64,000 nucleotides of DNA from Dasania phycosphaerae. GTDB taxonomy: Bacteria; Pseudomonadota; Gammaproteobacteria; Pseudomonadales; Dasaniaceae. Position 1 is the first letter of the stretch, and each line of letters begins with the position of its first letter. Made by a program: the position numbers and the translations under genes. The notes under the pieces were generated by a model that did not search any database, was not told where the DNA came from, and was given only the letters and a program-made list of their open reading frames with translations. Positions 35,236 through 43,892 of the stretch are shown piece after piece. Where the stretch lies: the NCBI RefSeq assembly GCF_026891035.1, contig NZ_JAPTGG010000002.1:124001-188000 (forward strand), written 5' to 3'.

Positions 35236-36164
35236 TGAGTATTTTAATCTTAGCTGAACACGATAACGCTTCTATTAATGCGGCCACTTTAAATACTGTT
35301 GCCTGTGCGCAACAAATCGGTGGTGATATTACTTTATTGGTTGCCGGTGCTGATTGCGGCGCGGCGGCCGAGCAAGCGGCAAAAATTAACGGCGTAGCTA
35401 AAGTGTTAGTGGCTGACAATGCTGCCTATGCACATCAATTAGCAGAAAACGTCAGCCTGTTAATGGCTGAAGTTGCCAAAGATTATGGCTACGTATTAGC
35501 GGCAGCCACCACTACAGGTAAAAACATTTTGCCTCGCGTTGCGGCTTTACTGGATGTGGCACAAATATCCGATGTTACTGGCGTAGTTAGTGCCGATACG
35601 TTTAAGCACCCCATTTATGCGGGCAATATGATAGAGACGGTACAGTCTGCCGATGCGATTAAGGTCTTAACCGTACGCGGTACAGCCTTTGATGCGGTAG
35701 CTGCTGAAGGCGGCTCTGCCAGTGTAGAGAGTTTATCTGCAGTTCACGATGCCGGTATTTCTAGCTTTGTGGGTGAAGAGTTAGCGGTTAGCGATAGGCC
35801 AGAATTAACAGCGGCCTCTATCGTTATTTCCGGCGGTCGCGGTATGCAAAATGGCGAAAACTTTGCGCTGCTAGAGTCGGTTGCTGATAAGCTTGGTGCT
35901 GCGGTAGGTGCTTCACGCGCAGCAGTAGACGCAGGCTTTGTACCTAACGATATGCAAGTTGGCCAAACCGGTAAAATCGTGGCGCCTAATCTGTATATTG
36001 CTGTAGGTATCTCTGGTGCTATTCAACATTTAGCCGGTATGAAAGACAGCAAGGTGATTGTTGCTATCAATAAAGATGAAGATGCACCGATTTTTCAGGT
36101 AGCCGATTACGGTTTAGTGGCTGATTTATTTGAGGCAGTGCCTGAGTTAAACAACGCTTTATAA
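35235..36164 (+). CDS. etfA: Electron transfer flavoprotein alpha subunit
   Basis: 309 residues. The N-terminal domain starts with LILAEHDNASINAATLNTV. The C-terminal FAD-binding domain contains VISGGRGMQNGENF, GAAVGASRAAVDAGFVP, QVGQTGKIVAPNLYIAVGIS GAIQH (broken here by a space) and INKDEDAPIFQVADYGLVAD. These match the FAD-binding signature of EtfA. It is coupled to etfB and followed by a strong terminator. Confidence 0.98.
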   Translation: MSILILAEHDNASINAATLNTVACAQQIGGDITLLVAGADCGAAAEQAAKINGVAKVLVADNAAYAHQLAENVSLLMAEVAKDYGYVLAAATTTGKNILPRVAALLDVAQISDVTGVVSADTFKHPIYAGNMIETVQSADAIKVLTVRGTAFDAVAAEGGSASVESLSAVHDAGISSFVGEELAVSDRPELTAASIVISGGRGMQNGENFALLESVADKLGAAVGASRAAVDAGFVPNDMQVGQTGKIVAPNLYIAVGISGAIQHLAGMKDSKVIVAINKDEDAPIFQVADYGLVADLFEAVPELNNAL

Positions 36165-36182
36165 GCTTTGGTTTACTGTTTA

Positions 36183-36226
36183 AAAAAACCGCCCAGCTTT
36201 TAACAAAAGCTGGGCGGTTTTTGTTT
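36183..36226 (+). terminator. etfBA terminator
   Basis: A perfect 14-bp stem ACCGCCCAGCTTTT/AAAAGCTGGGCGGT with loop AAC, preceded by an A run and followed by TTTTTG. Confidence 0.95.
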
Positions 36227-36302
36227 GTGGGTTTTAAATCTAATAATCCTCTGTGATTACGCGCTTCGTAGTGCATATTTATTTTAATAATCTTAAAAAA
36301 TA

Positions 36303-36475
36303 GCACGATGCGAGAGGGCTGGGCCGGGTGCTGTCGCGAAATATAAGAGGGCTGGCCGGGGTAGCGGATGAGACAGCGTAGCGCCTTAAGGCTCAGTAGC
36401 GGACACGGGCGTCTTTTTAGATAAAGGGGGGGAGGGGCCAGACCATGCAGCGGCGGCATCCGGATCAGCCGTCGG
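36303..36475 (+). repeat. A element, copy 3 (locus 2, long centre)
   Basis: Arms pair with one G-A mismatch and four G-U. The long centre with GCGTCTTTTTAGATAAAGG is present. Downstream flank GAGTTAGTAAGCC is shared with copy 6. Confidence 0.9.
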
Positions 36476-36540
36476 AGTTAGTAAGCCACTGTGCTGGTCT
36501 AGAACGTTCCCAGAAAAAACAAAACCGGAAGCTTAGCTGC

Positions 36541-36727
36541 TGGGATAGTTAGAAGTTCTTAATCCGGCAATGGCACAAGGTCATTGCTCCATGATGGCGG
36601 CCCTCCGGGCTGCCTTCACTCCCGCCTGAGCCCGTCTCCCCTGCGGTGAAAACAGTCGGTCTCAGGAGCTCACTCAGCGCTCATCTTTTATATTCCGCAA
36701 TAACCTTCTGCCATTACCTGCCTATCG
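36541..36727 (+). repeat. B element, copy 3 (locus 2)
   Basis: Same landmarks as copy 2; the inner hairpin has CCCCTGCGGTG and the outer stem CGCCTGAG opposes CTCAGGAG. The spacer to the next A (TTAGAGTGAAGTTTTCTTAACTG) resembles the spacer after copy 1. Confidence 0.9.
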
Positions 36728-36773
36728 CGGTGGCATTAGAGTGAAGTTTTCTTAACTGAAAAAATAATAATTA

Positions 36774-36945
36774 GCACGATGCCAGAGGGCTGAGCCGGGT
36801 GCTGTCGCGGAATATAAGAGGGCTGGCCGTGGTAGCGGATGAGACAGCGCAGCGCTTTAAGGCTCAGTAGCGGACACGGGCGTCTTTTTAGATAAAGGGG
36901 GGAGGGGACAGACCATGTAGCGACAGTATCCGGCTCAGCCATCGG
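36774..36945 (+). repeat. A element, copy 4 (locus 2, long centre)
   Basis: The 21-bp arms are identical to copy 1 and pair with two G-U. The inner arm GGCCAG is altered to GGACAG in this copy. Confidence 0.9.
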
Positions 36946-36971
36946 GGCTAACAAACAATACATGCCGTTTC

Positions 36972-37004
36972 AAAAAAAAGCCCTCACCTAGATATAAGGG
37001 CTTT
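36972..37004 (-). terminator. Terminator of the antiporter gene
   Basis: Minus strand: AAAGCCCT/AGGGCTTT stem followed by a T run, starting 15 bases past the antiporter stop codon. Confidence 0.85.
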
Positions 37005-37018
37005 ACCATTACTACCGT

Positions 37019-38188
37019 TTAATCCCGCCGTAGTTTGTCGTTTAAGGCGATAGGGGTGGGGTAGTTAAATATCACTATATAAGAAGAAATTAAGAAAGTG
37101 ATAATGGCTGTGGCCTGTATCAAGTGAGAGGCATTTTTGCCCAGTAGTGCGGCGTCAAAAGCAACAAAGGCGATAAGCAGTGAGAACTCGCTAATGGAGC
37201 CCAGGCGGAAGCCTATATCCCAGGCTAATACTTTTTTCTCGCTGGCGTTGCGTAATAAAAACTGAAAAATCACCGGCTTTAAAGTCAGCATTAAAGCGGC
37301 CAATACTACAGCAGGAATAATAATGTCGGCGAGCAGTGCTAAGTCAAAGCGTGCCCCCAGCGAAAAGAAAAACAAGATCAAGAAAAAATCCCGCAGTGGC
37401 TTTAAGTTAACTGCAATATATTGCGAGATGGGGCTGGTAGCTAAAGAAATACCGGCAATAAAAGCGCCTATTTCGGCAGAGAGGCCAACTTGGTGGGCGG
37501 CCTCGGCCAAGCCTAGGCACCAGCCCAGCGCTAATAAGAAAATGTATTCATGAAAGCGGTCAAATTTTTGTATGAGTTTAAGCAGCCCGTACTTAACAAA
37601 TAGCATGGATAGGGCGATAAATACCGGTAGTGCAGCAATGGTTTTTAACATCATGGTGATGTCAAACTGGCCCACGTCACCACTTAATAACACCAATAAA
37701 ACAAAAATGGCGATCACATCTTGCAGCAATAATAAGCTGATCATCATCTCGCCCATATGGCGGTGGTGCAGTATGGTGGTGGGTAATAATTTTATGCCTA
37801 TGATGGTGCTGGAAAACATCATGGCGGCACCAATAATAATTGACTCAGCTTGGCTAAAGCCAAAAGCGATGCTGACTACATAGCCTATGCCCATAAATGC
37901 CAATGAGCTGATGATGGCTATAGGCGTGGCTTTTTTCATGGTGCTAACTAGCGCTTGGGGTTGCATATCCAGCCCCAGTAAAAATAATAAAAAGATAATA
38001 CCTACATGGGAGATATCAGAGAGTAAGGCCAAGTCATTAACAAAATTCAGGCCGTAGGGGCCGATGATAGCGCCTAGAGCAATATAAGCGATCAGCAGAG
38101 GCTGCCGGGAGTACAGGGCTAGGGTGGCTAAAATAGCTGCACCGGTAAAAATCAAAAAGAAGGAAAAGGTGATACTGCTGGCATCCAT
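37019..38188 (-). CDS. CPA2-family cation:proton antiporter (Kef-type membrane domain)
   Basis: 389 residues, about 12-13 hydrophobic helices. Conserved segments are QPLLIAYIALGAIIGPYGL, LLLFLLGLDMQPQAL, LGWCLGLAEAAHQVGLSAEIGAFIAGISLA and PLRDFFLILFFFSLGARFD. It ends after the transport domain with no RCK/TrkA-N nucleotide-binding domain, unlike full KefB/KefC, so regulation must differ. It probably exchanges K+ or Na+ for H+ across the inner membrane. It is monocistronic with its own terminator. Confidence 0.9.
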   Translation of the reverse strand: MDASSITFSFFLIFTGAAILATLALYSRQPLLIAYIALGAIIGPYGLNFVNDLALLSDISHVGIIFLLFLLGLDMQPQALVSTMKKATPIAIISSLAFMGIGYVVSIAFGFSQAESIIIGAAMMFSSTIIGIKLLPTTILHHRHMGEMMISLLLLQDVIAIFVLLVLLSGDVGQFDITMMLKTIAALPVFIALSMLFVKYGLLKLIQKFDRFHEYIFLLALGWCLGLAEAAHQVGLSAEIGAFIAGISLATSPISQYIAVNLKPLRDFFLILFFFSLGARFDLALLADIIIPAVVLAALMLTLKPVIFQFLLRNASEKKVLAWDIGFRLGSISEFSLLIAFVAFDAALLGKNASHLIQATAIITFLISSYIVIFNYPTPIALNDKLRRD

Positions 38189-38378
38189 TGTATAGATGGT
38201 CCTACTGGCTAGTTTTTGGGGGCTATTTCAGGCCATGGTGGCTGGAATATGGTGATTTTTTGTTATAGGTGTATAGATATTAGCTAATTTTATGGATAGT
38301 ATGTGAACAAATTGTTTCCAAGTGAGTCTTAAGATACCAGATAGTAACCGTTAATAATAAATTAAAAGAGGAATAACC

Positions 38379-38498
38379 ATGTCAGACAATAGCCAGCACA
38401 AAGCGCAGTACAACGATAGCTTGGCCGATGCCATAGCAGCAACGGCGGTAGTGGCCTTGGTGGTATTTACCGTGGTATTTTGGTTAAGCGGCCAGTAA
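38379..38498 (+). CDS. 39-residue single-pass membrane protein
   Basis: A short ORF with a clear AGAGGA ribosome-binding site nine bases before the ATG. The protein has a hydrophilic start (MSDNSQHKAQYNDSLADAI) and one strong membrane helix (VVALVVFTVVFWL) ending SGQ. It is followed 20 bases later by a hairpin terminator. Codon use and composition look coding. I do not know the family; small membrane proteins of this form often bind larger membrane complexes. It is divergent from the antiporter gene and convergent with the DUF2970 gene. Confidence 0.6.
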   Translation: MSDNSQHKAQYNDSLADAIAATAVVALVVFTVVFWLSGQ

Positions 38499-38517
38499 TT
38501 TAAGTAAGAGTTTTAGC

Positions 38518-38542
38518 AAAAAGGCGGGTTATCCCGCCTTTG
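38518..38542. terminator. Bidirectional terminator overlapping the end of the DUF2970 gene
   Basis: Stem AAAGGCGGG/CCCGCCTTT with a TTAT loop. The minus-strand T run is longer (five), so it best serves metH-DUF2970. The DUF2970 stop codon (38529-38531) lies in the loop and its last codons in the stem. Confidence 0.8.
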
Positions 38543-38768
38543 TTATATGTAAAACAAACTGCACAAGCAAGGCGATAGAGCCTATAAACACCGCCGTGGC
38601 CACCAGTCCCATAATAATAAAGACCTTGTGGTTACCGTGTTTAAAATCCCGCTCTTTATTTTTACTGCTTTGCACACCAAAAAAGGCTGCCATTACACTG
38701 GCCGTAACTTGGCCTATGCTGGGCTTTTTATCAGCGGGCTTATCATTATTATGCTCTTGCTCTGCCAT
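38529..38768 (-). CDS. DUF2970 small membrane protein
   Basis: 79 residues. A hydrophilic, charged N-terminus (MAEQEHNNDKPADKKPS) is followed by the DUF2970 core IGQVTASVMAAFFGVQSSKNKERDF and one membrane helix (FIIMGLVATAVFIGSIALLVQ). The domain is typical of small proteobacterial inner-membrane proteins of unknown function. It starts 16 bases after the metH stop codon and is likely co-transcribed with it. Confidence 0.9.
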   Translation of the reverse strand: MAEQEHNNDKPADKKPSIGQVTASVMAAFFGVQSSKNKERDFKHGNHKVFIIMGLVATAVFIGSIALLVQFVLHITKAG

Positions 38769-38784
38769 CCTTATTCCTCAATGT

Positions 38785-41700
38785 TTACGCAGGGTCATAA
38801 TCCAATACTGGCATTAGCCAGCGCTCTAGCTCTGGCAGGGTCATAGCTTTACGTTCGGCTAGGGACTCTACTTGGTCTTTGCTGATTTTGCCGGTGGCAA
38901 AATAACTGGACTCAGGGTGAGAAAAGTAGAAACCACTCACCGAGGCCGCAGGTGACATAGCAAAATGCTCAGTCAGCTCTACCCCTATGTTTTCTTCGCT
39001 GTTTAGCAGTTTAAACAAGGTGGCCTTTTCCGTGTGATCGGGGCAGGCGGGGTAGCCGGGGGCTGGGCGTATGCCGCGATAGCGCTCTTTAATAAGCTCT
39101 TCGTTGCTTAGTTGTTCGTCGCTGTCGTAGCCCCATAGCTCTTTGCGTACGCGCAAGTGCATATGCTCGGCAAAGGATTCAGCCAGGCGGTCTGCCAGCG
39201 CTTTTATCATGATGGCGTTATAGTCATCGCCGTTGTCCTGGTATTGTTTGGCTAGCTCATCGGCACCCAAGCCTGCGGTGACAGTAAAGCCGCCTATATA
39301 ATCTTGGCATAGGCTTTCTTTAGGGGCGATAAAGTCTGCCAAGCTCATATTGGCTTTGCCGTTGGGCTTATCTATTTGTTGGCGTATGTGGTGCAACAAG
39401 GCTATAGCTTGCCCTTGCTCGTCATAAACCTCTATATCATCGCTATTAACACGGGCGGCAGGCCAGAAACCGACTACTGCATTGGCGGTTAATAGTTTTT
39501 CATCAACAATTTTTTGCAATAGTTTCTGCGCGTCAGCAAACAAGGCTCTAGCCGCTTCGCCTACGGTTTCATCGTCGAGAATTTTGGGGTATTTACCCGC
39601 TAAATCCCAAGAGATAAAAAACGGCGTCCAATCTATAGTGTCGACTAAGGTTTGCAGCGGGTACTCGTTAAACACTTTTACGCCGGTAAAGCTGGGCTTG
39701 GGTGCTTGGTAAGTATTCCAGTCAAACTTTAGGCCACGGCTAATCGCGTTACTATAGCTAATGGGTTTGGTTTTGGGTTTGCGGTTGGCATTGCGCACGC
39801 GGATTTTTTCGTATTCTTCTTTACGATCATTCCACAGTGTTTGCCTGTGCTCGGGGTGTACCAAATCGGCAACCACCGAAACACTGCGCGAGGCATCGGC
39901 CACATACACCGTAGGGGCGTTTTTATATTGCGGCTCTACCTTAACGGCCGTATGTGCTTTTGAGGTAGTAGCACCACCAATTAATAAGGGTAGGTTAAAG
40001 CCCTGGCGCTGCATTTCACGGCCCACGTAAACCATTTCGTCTAGTGAAGGTGTAATCAACCCACTCAAACCTATAATGTCAGCGTTGTGCTCTTTGGCGG
40101 CGTTTAAAATATCCTGGCAGGCCACCATCACACCTAGGTCTACAACTTCAAAATTATTACATTGTAGAACTACACCGACGATGTTTTTACCTATGTCATG
40201 CACGTCGCCTTTAACGGTGGCCATAATCACCTTGCCGTTACTTTTACTGACGCCGGAGTTGCTGGCCTCTATATAGGGCGTTAAATAGGCTACTGCTTGT
40301 TTCATAACGCGGGCGCTTTTTACCACCTGGGGTAAAAACATTTTGCCGCTGCCAAATAAATCACCCACTACGTTCATGCCATCCATGAGCGGGCCTTCAA
40401 TCACCTCTATGGGTTGATCGGCTTGTAGGCGTGCGGCTTCGGTGTCTTCTTGTATATAGGCGTTGATGCCTTTAACCAGTGAATACTCTAAGCGTTTGTT
40501 AACATCCAGCTCGCGCCAGCTTAAATCTTCCTCTTGGTTTTGCGAGCCTTTACCGGCAAATTCTGCGGCGATATCCAGCATGCGCTCGGTGGCATCTTCG
40601 CGGCGGTTTAAGACTATATCTTCAACGCCTTCGCGTAATTTTTCTGGGATGTCGTCGTATATTGCCAGCTGGCCAGCATTGACTATGCCCATGCTTAGGC
40701 CTGCGTTGATGGCGTGGTATAAAAATACCGCGTGTATGGCTTCACGCACGGCATCGTTACCGCGGAAGGAGAAGCTAACATTACTCACGCCGCCAGAAAT
40801 TTTGGCGTAGGGCAGTTGTTCGCGTATATAACGGCAGGATTCAATAAAATCTACCGCGTAGTTGTTGTGTTCCTCTATGCCGGTGGCGATGGCAAAAATA
40901 TTGGGGTCGAAAATAATGTCCTGGGGCGGGAAGCCCACCACATCAACCAAAATATCATAGGAGCGTTTACAAATTTCATTTTTGCGTGCCACGGTATCGG
41001 CTTGACCATCTTCATCAAAGGCCATAACCACTACGGCCGCACCATAACGCATGCATAATTTGGCCTTGTCTATAAACTCCTGCTCGCCTTCTTTTAGGCT
41101 GATGGAGTTAACGACTGACTTGCCTTGTATGCATTTTAAGCCTGCTTCCATGACTTCCCATTTAGAGGAGTCCACCATAATAGGCACGCGGGAAATTTCA
41201 GGCTCGGAGGCAATAAGATTGAGGAAGCGCACCATGGCGGCTTCCGAATCCAGCATGCCTTCATCCATGTTGATATCTATAATCTGCGCGCCGTTTTGCA
41301 CCTGCTGCAGGGCTACCTCTAAAGCGGTGTCGTAATCTTCTTCTAAGATTAGCCGTTTAAAACGGGCCGAACCGGTGATGTTACAGCGCTCGCCTACGTT
41401 AACAAACAGCGAGTCATCGTCTATAACAAAAGGCTCTAGGCCGCTTAGGCGACAGGCGGGCTTTTGCTCGGGGATGATACGGGGCTTAATATCGGCCACG
41501 ATATCGGCAATAGCTTTGATGTGCTCAGGGGAGGTGCCACAGCAGCCGCCAACAATATTTAAAAAGCCGCTTTCAGCAAACTCTTTAATAATGACTGCCA
41601 TTTCTTCGGGGGTTTGGTCGTATTCGCCAAACTCATTGGGCAGGCCTGCATTGGGGTGGGCGCTGACGTGGGTGTTGGTGCAGTTGGCCAGTGCTTGTAC

Positions 41701-42480
41701 ATAGGGGCGTAGCTCTTGCGCGCCTAGAGCACAGTTTAGGCCTACGCTAATGGGCTTGGCGTGGGCCACGGAGTACCAGAAGGCCTCGGTGGTTTGCCCC
41801 GACAGGGTGCGGCCACTGGCATCGGTGATGGTGCCCGAAATCATAATGGGCAGTTCTACGTCCAGCTCTTCAAACACGCCTTGGGTGGCGAAAATCGCCG
41901 CTTTGGCGTTGAGGGTGTCGAAACTGGTTTCTATCAGGATAATATCTGAGCCGCCTTCGATTAAGCCTTTAACCGATTCAGAGTAATCTTCTACCAGCTG
42001 ATCAAAGGTCACGTTGCGGTAGCCGGGGTCGTTAACATCCGGTGAGATGGTGGCAGTGCGGCTAGTGGGGCCTATAACACCGGCAACAAAACGGGGTTTT
42101 TCCGGGGTGAGGGCGGTCATGGCATCGGCCGCCTCACGGGCGACGCGGGCACCTGCTACGTTGATTTCATAGGCGATAGACTGCAGGTCGTAGTCGCTTT
42201 GCGAGACTTTGGTGGCATTAAAGGTGTTGGTTTCCAGTATGTCGGCACCCGCCTTGAGGTAGGCGGTGTGTATGTCCTTGATGATTTTGGGCTGGGTAAT
42301 AGCCAGTAAATCATTATTACCCTTAATATCCATGTGGTAATTGCTAAAGCGCTCACCGCGGTAATCGGCTTCTTGTAGCTTATAAGACTGAATCATGGTG
42401 CCCATGGCGCCATCAAGAATTAAAATTCTCTCTTGTAGGGCTTGTTGCAGGGCGTTAATTCTAGTGCTTCTATCCGTCAT
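38785..42480 (-). CDS. metH: Cobalamin-dependent methionine synthase
   Basis: 1231 residues, all four modules present. The homocysteine domain begins with ILDGAMGTMIQSY and has zinc cysteines in GGCCGTSPEHI. The pterin/methyltetrahydrofolate domain contains NVGERCNITGS. The cobalamin domain has the cap and the B12-ligand His in GDVHDIGKNIVGVVLQ. The C-terminal AdoMet reactivation domain contains RGIRPAPGYPACPDHTEK. The enzyme methylates homocysteine to methionine using methylcobalamin. I found no recognisable cobalamin riboswitch in the 185-bp gap to nfuA. Confidence 0.98.
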   Translation of the reverse strand: MTDRSTRINALQQALQERILILDGAMGTMIQSYKLQEADYRGERFSNYHMDIKGNNDLLAITQPKIIKDIHTAYLKAGADILETNTFNATKVSQSDYDLQSIAYEINVAGARVAREAADAMTALTPEKPRFVAGVIGPTSRTATISPDVNDPGYRNVTFDQLVEDYSESVKGLIEGGSDIILIETSFDTLNAKAAIFATQGVFEELDVELPIMISGTITDASGRTLSGQTTEAFWYSVAHAKPISVGLNCALGAQELRPYVQALANCTNTHVSAHPNAGLPNEFGEYDQTPEEMAVIIKEFAESGFLNIVGGCCGTSPEHIKAIADIVADIKPRIIPEQKPACRLSGLEPFVIDDDSLFVNVGERCNITGSARFKRLILEEDYDTALEVALQQVQNGAQIIDINMDEGMLDSEAAMVRFLNLIASEPEISRVPIMVDSSKWEVMEAGLKCIQGKSVVNSISLKEGEQEFIDKAKLCMRYGAAVVVMAFDEDGQADTVARKNEICKRSYDILVDVVGFPPQDIIFDPNIFAIATGIEEHNNYAVDFIESCRYIREQLPYAKISGGVSNVSFSFRGNDAVREAIHAVFLYHAINAGLSMGIVNAGQLAIYDDIPEKLREGVEDIVLNRREDATERMLDIAAEFAGKGSQNQEEDLSWRELDVNKRLEYSLVKGINAYIQEDTEAARLQADQPIEVIEGPLMDGMNVVGDLFGSGKMFLPQVVKSARVMKQAVAYLTPYIEASNSGVSKSNGKVIMATVKGDVHDIGKNIVGVVLQCNNFEVVDLGVMVACQDILNAAKEHNADIIGLSGLITPSLDEMVYVGREMQRQGFNLPLLIGGATTSKAHTAVKVEPQYKNAPTVYVADASRSVSVVADLVHPEHRQTLWNDRKEEYEKIRVRNANRKPKTKPISYSNAISRGLKFDWNTYQAPKPSFTGVKVFNEYPLQTLVDTIDWTPFFISWDLAGKYPKILDDETVGEAARALFADAQKLLQKIVDEKLLTANAVVGFWPAARVNSDDIEVYDEQGQAIALLHHIRQQIDKPNGKANMSLADFIAPKESLCQDYIGGFTVTAGLGADELAKQYQDNGDDYNAIMIKALADRLAESFAEHMHLRVRKELWGYDSDEQLSNEELIKERYRGIRPAPGYPACPDHTEKATLFKLLNSEENIGVELTEHFAMSPAASVSGFYFSHPESSYFATGKISKDQVESLAERKAMTLPELERWLMPVLDYDPA

Positions 42481-42665
42481 ATTGGTTCCGAGTACTGTCT
42501 AAATGTTGGCCAACTAATACTTGACTGTGGCAGTTGGGCTTTAACTTGTGGTAAATTGGCGAATTGTAACAAACTTGACGCTGCGCTGCGGTACTAATGC
42601 AGTGAAAAGGCGATAAATTCAGCTCTATTTTATCGGGTAGGGCCATTATAAGGTTGTAGTAATAG

Positions 42666-43280
42666 ATGTCGGAAGCAAACCCTGAATTAAAGTTAACCAT
42701 TACCGAATCGGCGCAGGCCTACTTGGCGGAGCTATTGGCCGGCCAGGATGAAGAGGTAAAGGGTATACGTTTATTTATTAGCCAGCCGGGTACGCCTAAG
42801 GCCGAAACCTGCATTGCTTATTGCCGTGAGGATGATGAGCAGGACGACGATATTATTGTTCAGTACGAAAATCTATTGGCCCGCGTAGAGTTGCGCAGTG
42901 TGCCATTTTTAGAAGATGCTTTTGTCGACTATGCTAAAGATCGTATGGGTGGCCAGCTGACTATTAAAGCGCCCAATGCCAAGTTGCCTAAAGTTAATGA
43001 AAACAGTTCTATAGAAGATCAAATCAACTATGTGTTGTATAACGAGGTCAATCCTTCGTTAGCCGCGCACGGCGGTGAAGTGTCGCTGGTGGAAGTGGCC
43101 GAAGAGGACGATAAAAAAATCGCGGTATTGCGTTTTGGTGGTGGTTGCCAAGGCTGCGGTATGGTTGATATGACCTTAAAAGACGGGGTGGAGAAGTCTT
43201 TATTAGAGCAGGTGCCGGGTTTGGCGGCAGTGCGTGATATGACGGACCATACCGATACTTCGCAGGCTTATTTTAAGTAA
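42666..43280 (+). CDS. nfuA: Fe/S biogenesis protein NfuA
   Basis: 204 residues. The N-terminal A-type-carrier-like domain (degenerate, lacking the catalytic cysteines) is followed by the Nfu domain with the C161-x-x-C164 motif in GGGCQGCGMVD. NfuA carries 4Fe-4S clusters to client proteins and protects under oxidative stress. The start ATG lies 186 bp from the divergent metH gene. Confidence 0.97.
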   Translation: MSEANPELKLTITESAQAYLAELLAGQDEEVKGIRLFISQPGTPKAETCIAYCREDDEQDDDIIVQYENLLARVELRSVPFLEDAFVDYAKDRMGGQLTIKAPNAKLPKVNENSSIEDQINYVLYNEVNPSLAAHGGEVSLVEVAEEDDKKIAVLRFGGGCQGCGMVDMTLKDGVEKSLLEQVPGLAAVRDMTDHTDTSQAYFK

Positions 43281-43444
43281 TAAGTCTGGCTATCACATTA
43301 TGCATTTATTAACGGCGCTGCGATTGGCTGTTGTTTATTGAATGCAAGGTTTGGATCGCGTAGCGATGATGAAGCTCTTGCCTTGGTGAGGGCTTTTTTA
43401 TTGCTTGGTGAAAGGCTCTAGCGGTAAGTTTGGTTTACTTGCAT

Positions 43445-43601
43445 CGACGGCTGAGCCGGATGCTGTCGCTACATGGTCTGGCCTCTCCGGGGTGCCCGTG
43501 TCCGCTACTGAGCCTTAAAGCGCTGCGCTGTCTCATCCGCTACCACGGCCAGCCCTTTTATATTTCGCGACATCACCCGGCCCAGCCCTCTCGCATCGTG
43601 C
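43445..43601 (-). repeat. A element, copy 5 (locus 3, inverted, short centre)
   Basis: Read on the minus strand, GCACGATGCGAGAGG to CCGTCG. The arms have two G-U and one A-G mismatch. The centre is the short type with GGTGCCC-like sequence. Confidence 0.9.
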
Positions 43602-43648
43602 TAGATTTTAGTTTTGCTGATAAAAAAATATGTACTTTGATGTACTAC

Positions 43649-43835
43649 GGTAGGCAGGTGATGGCAGAAGGTTATTGCGGAATATAAAAGATGAGCGCTG
43701 AGTGAGCGCCTGAGACCGGCTGCTTTCCCCGCAGGGGTGTCGGGCTCAGGCGGGAGTGAAGGCAGCCTGGAAGGCCGCCATCATGGAGCAATGACCTTGT
43801 GCCATTGCCAGATTTAAAGCTTCTAACTATGCCAA
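43649..43835 (-). repeat. B element, copy 4 (locus 3, inverted)
   Basis: Minus strand. GCCTGAG/CTCAGGC outer stem and a clear GCGCT/AGCGC hairpin are present. The spacer to the neighbouring A carries GTAGTACATCAAAGTACATA then T residues, as after copy 2. Confidence 0.9.
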
Positions 43836-43892
43836 CGGGTAAGCTTCTTTTTTACTGCGAGAAGCTTAGGTCAAAACAGCGGCTTACTAACC

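Noticed and set aside
42481..42665. Cobalamin riboswitch upstream of metH
   Set aside because: The 185-bp gap lacks a recognisable B12 box and is short for a full riboswitch plus promoters in both directions.
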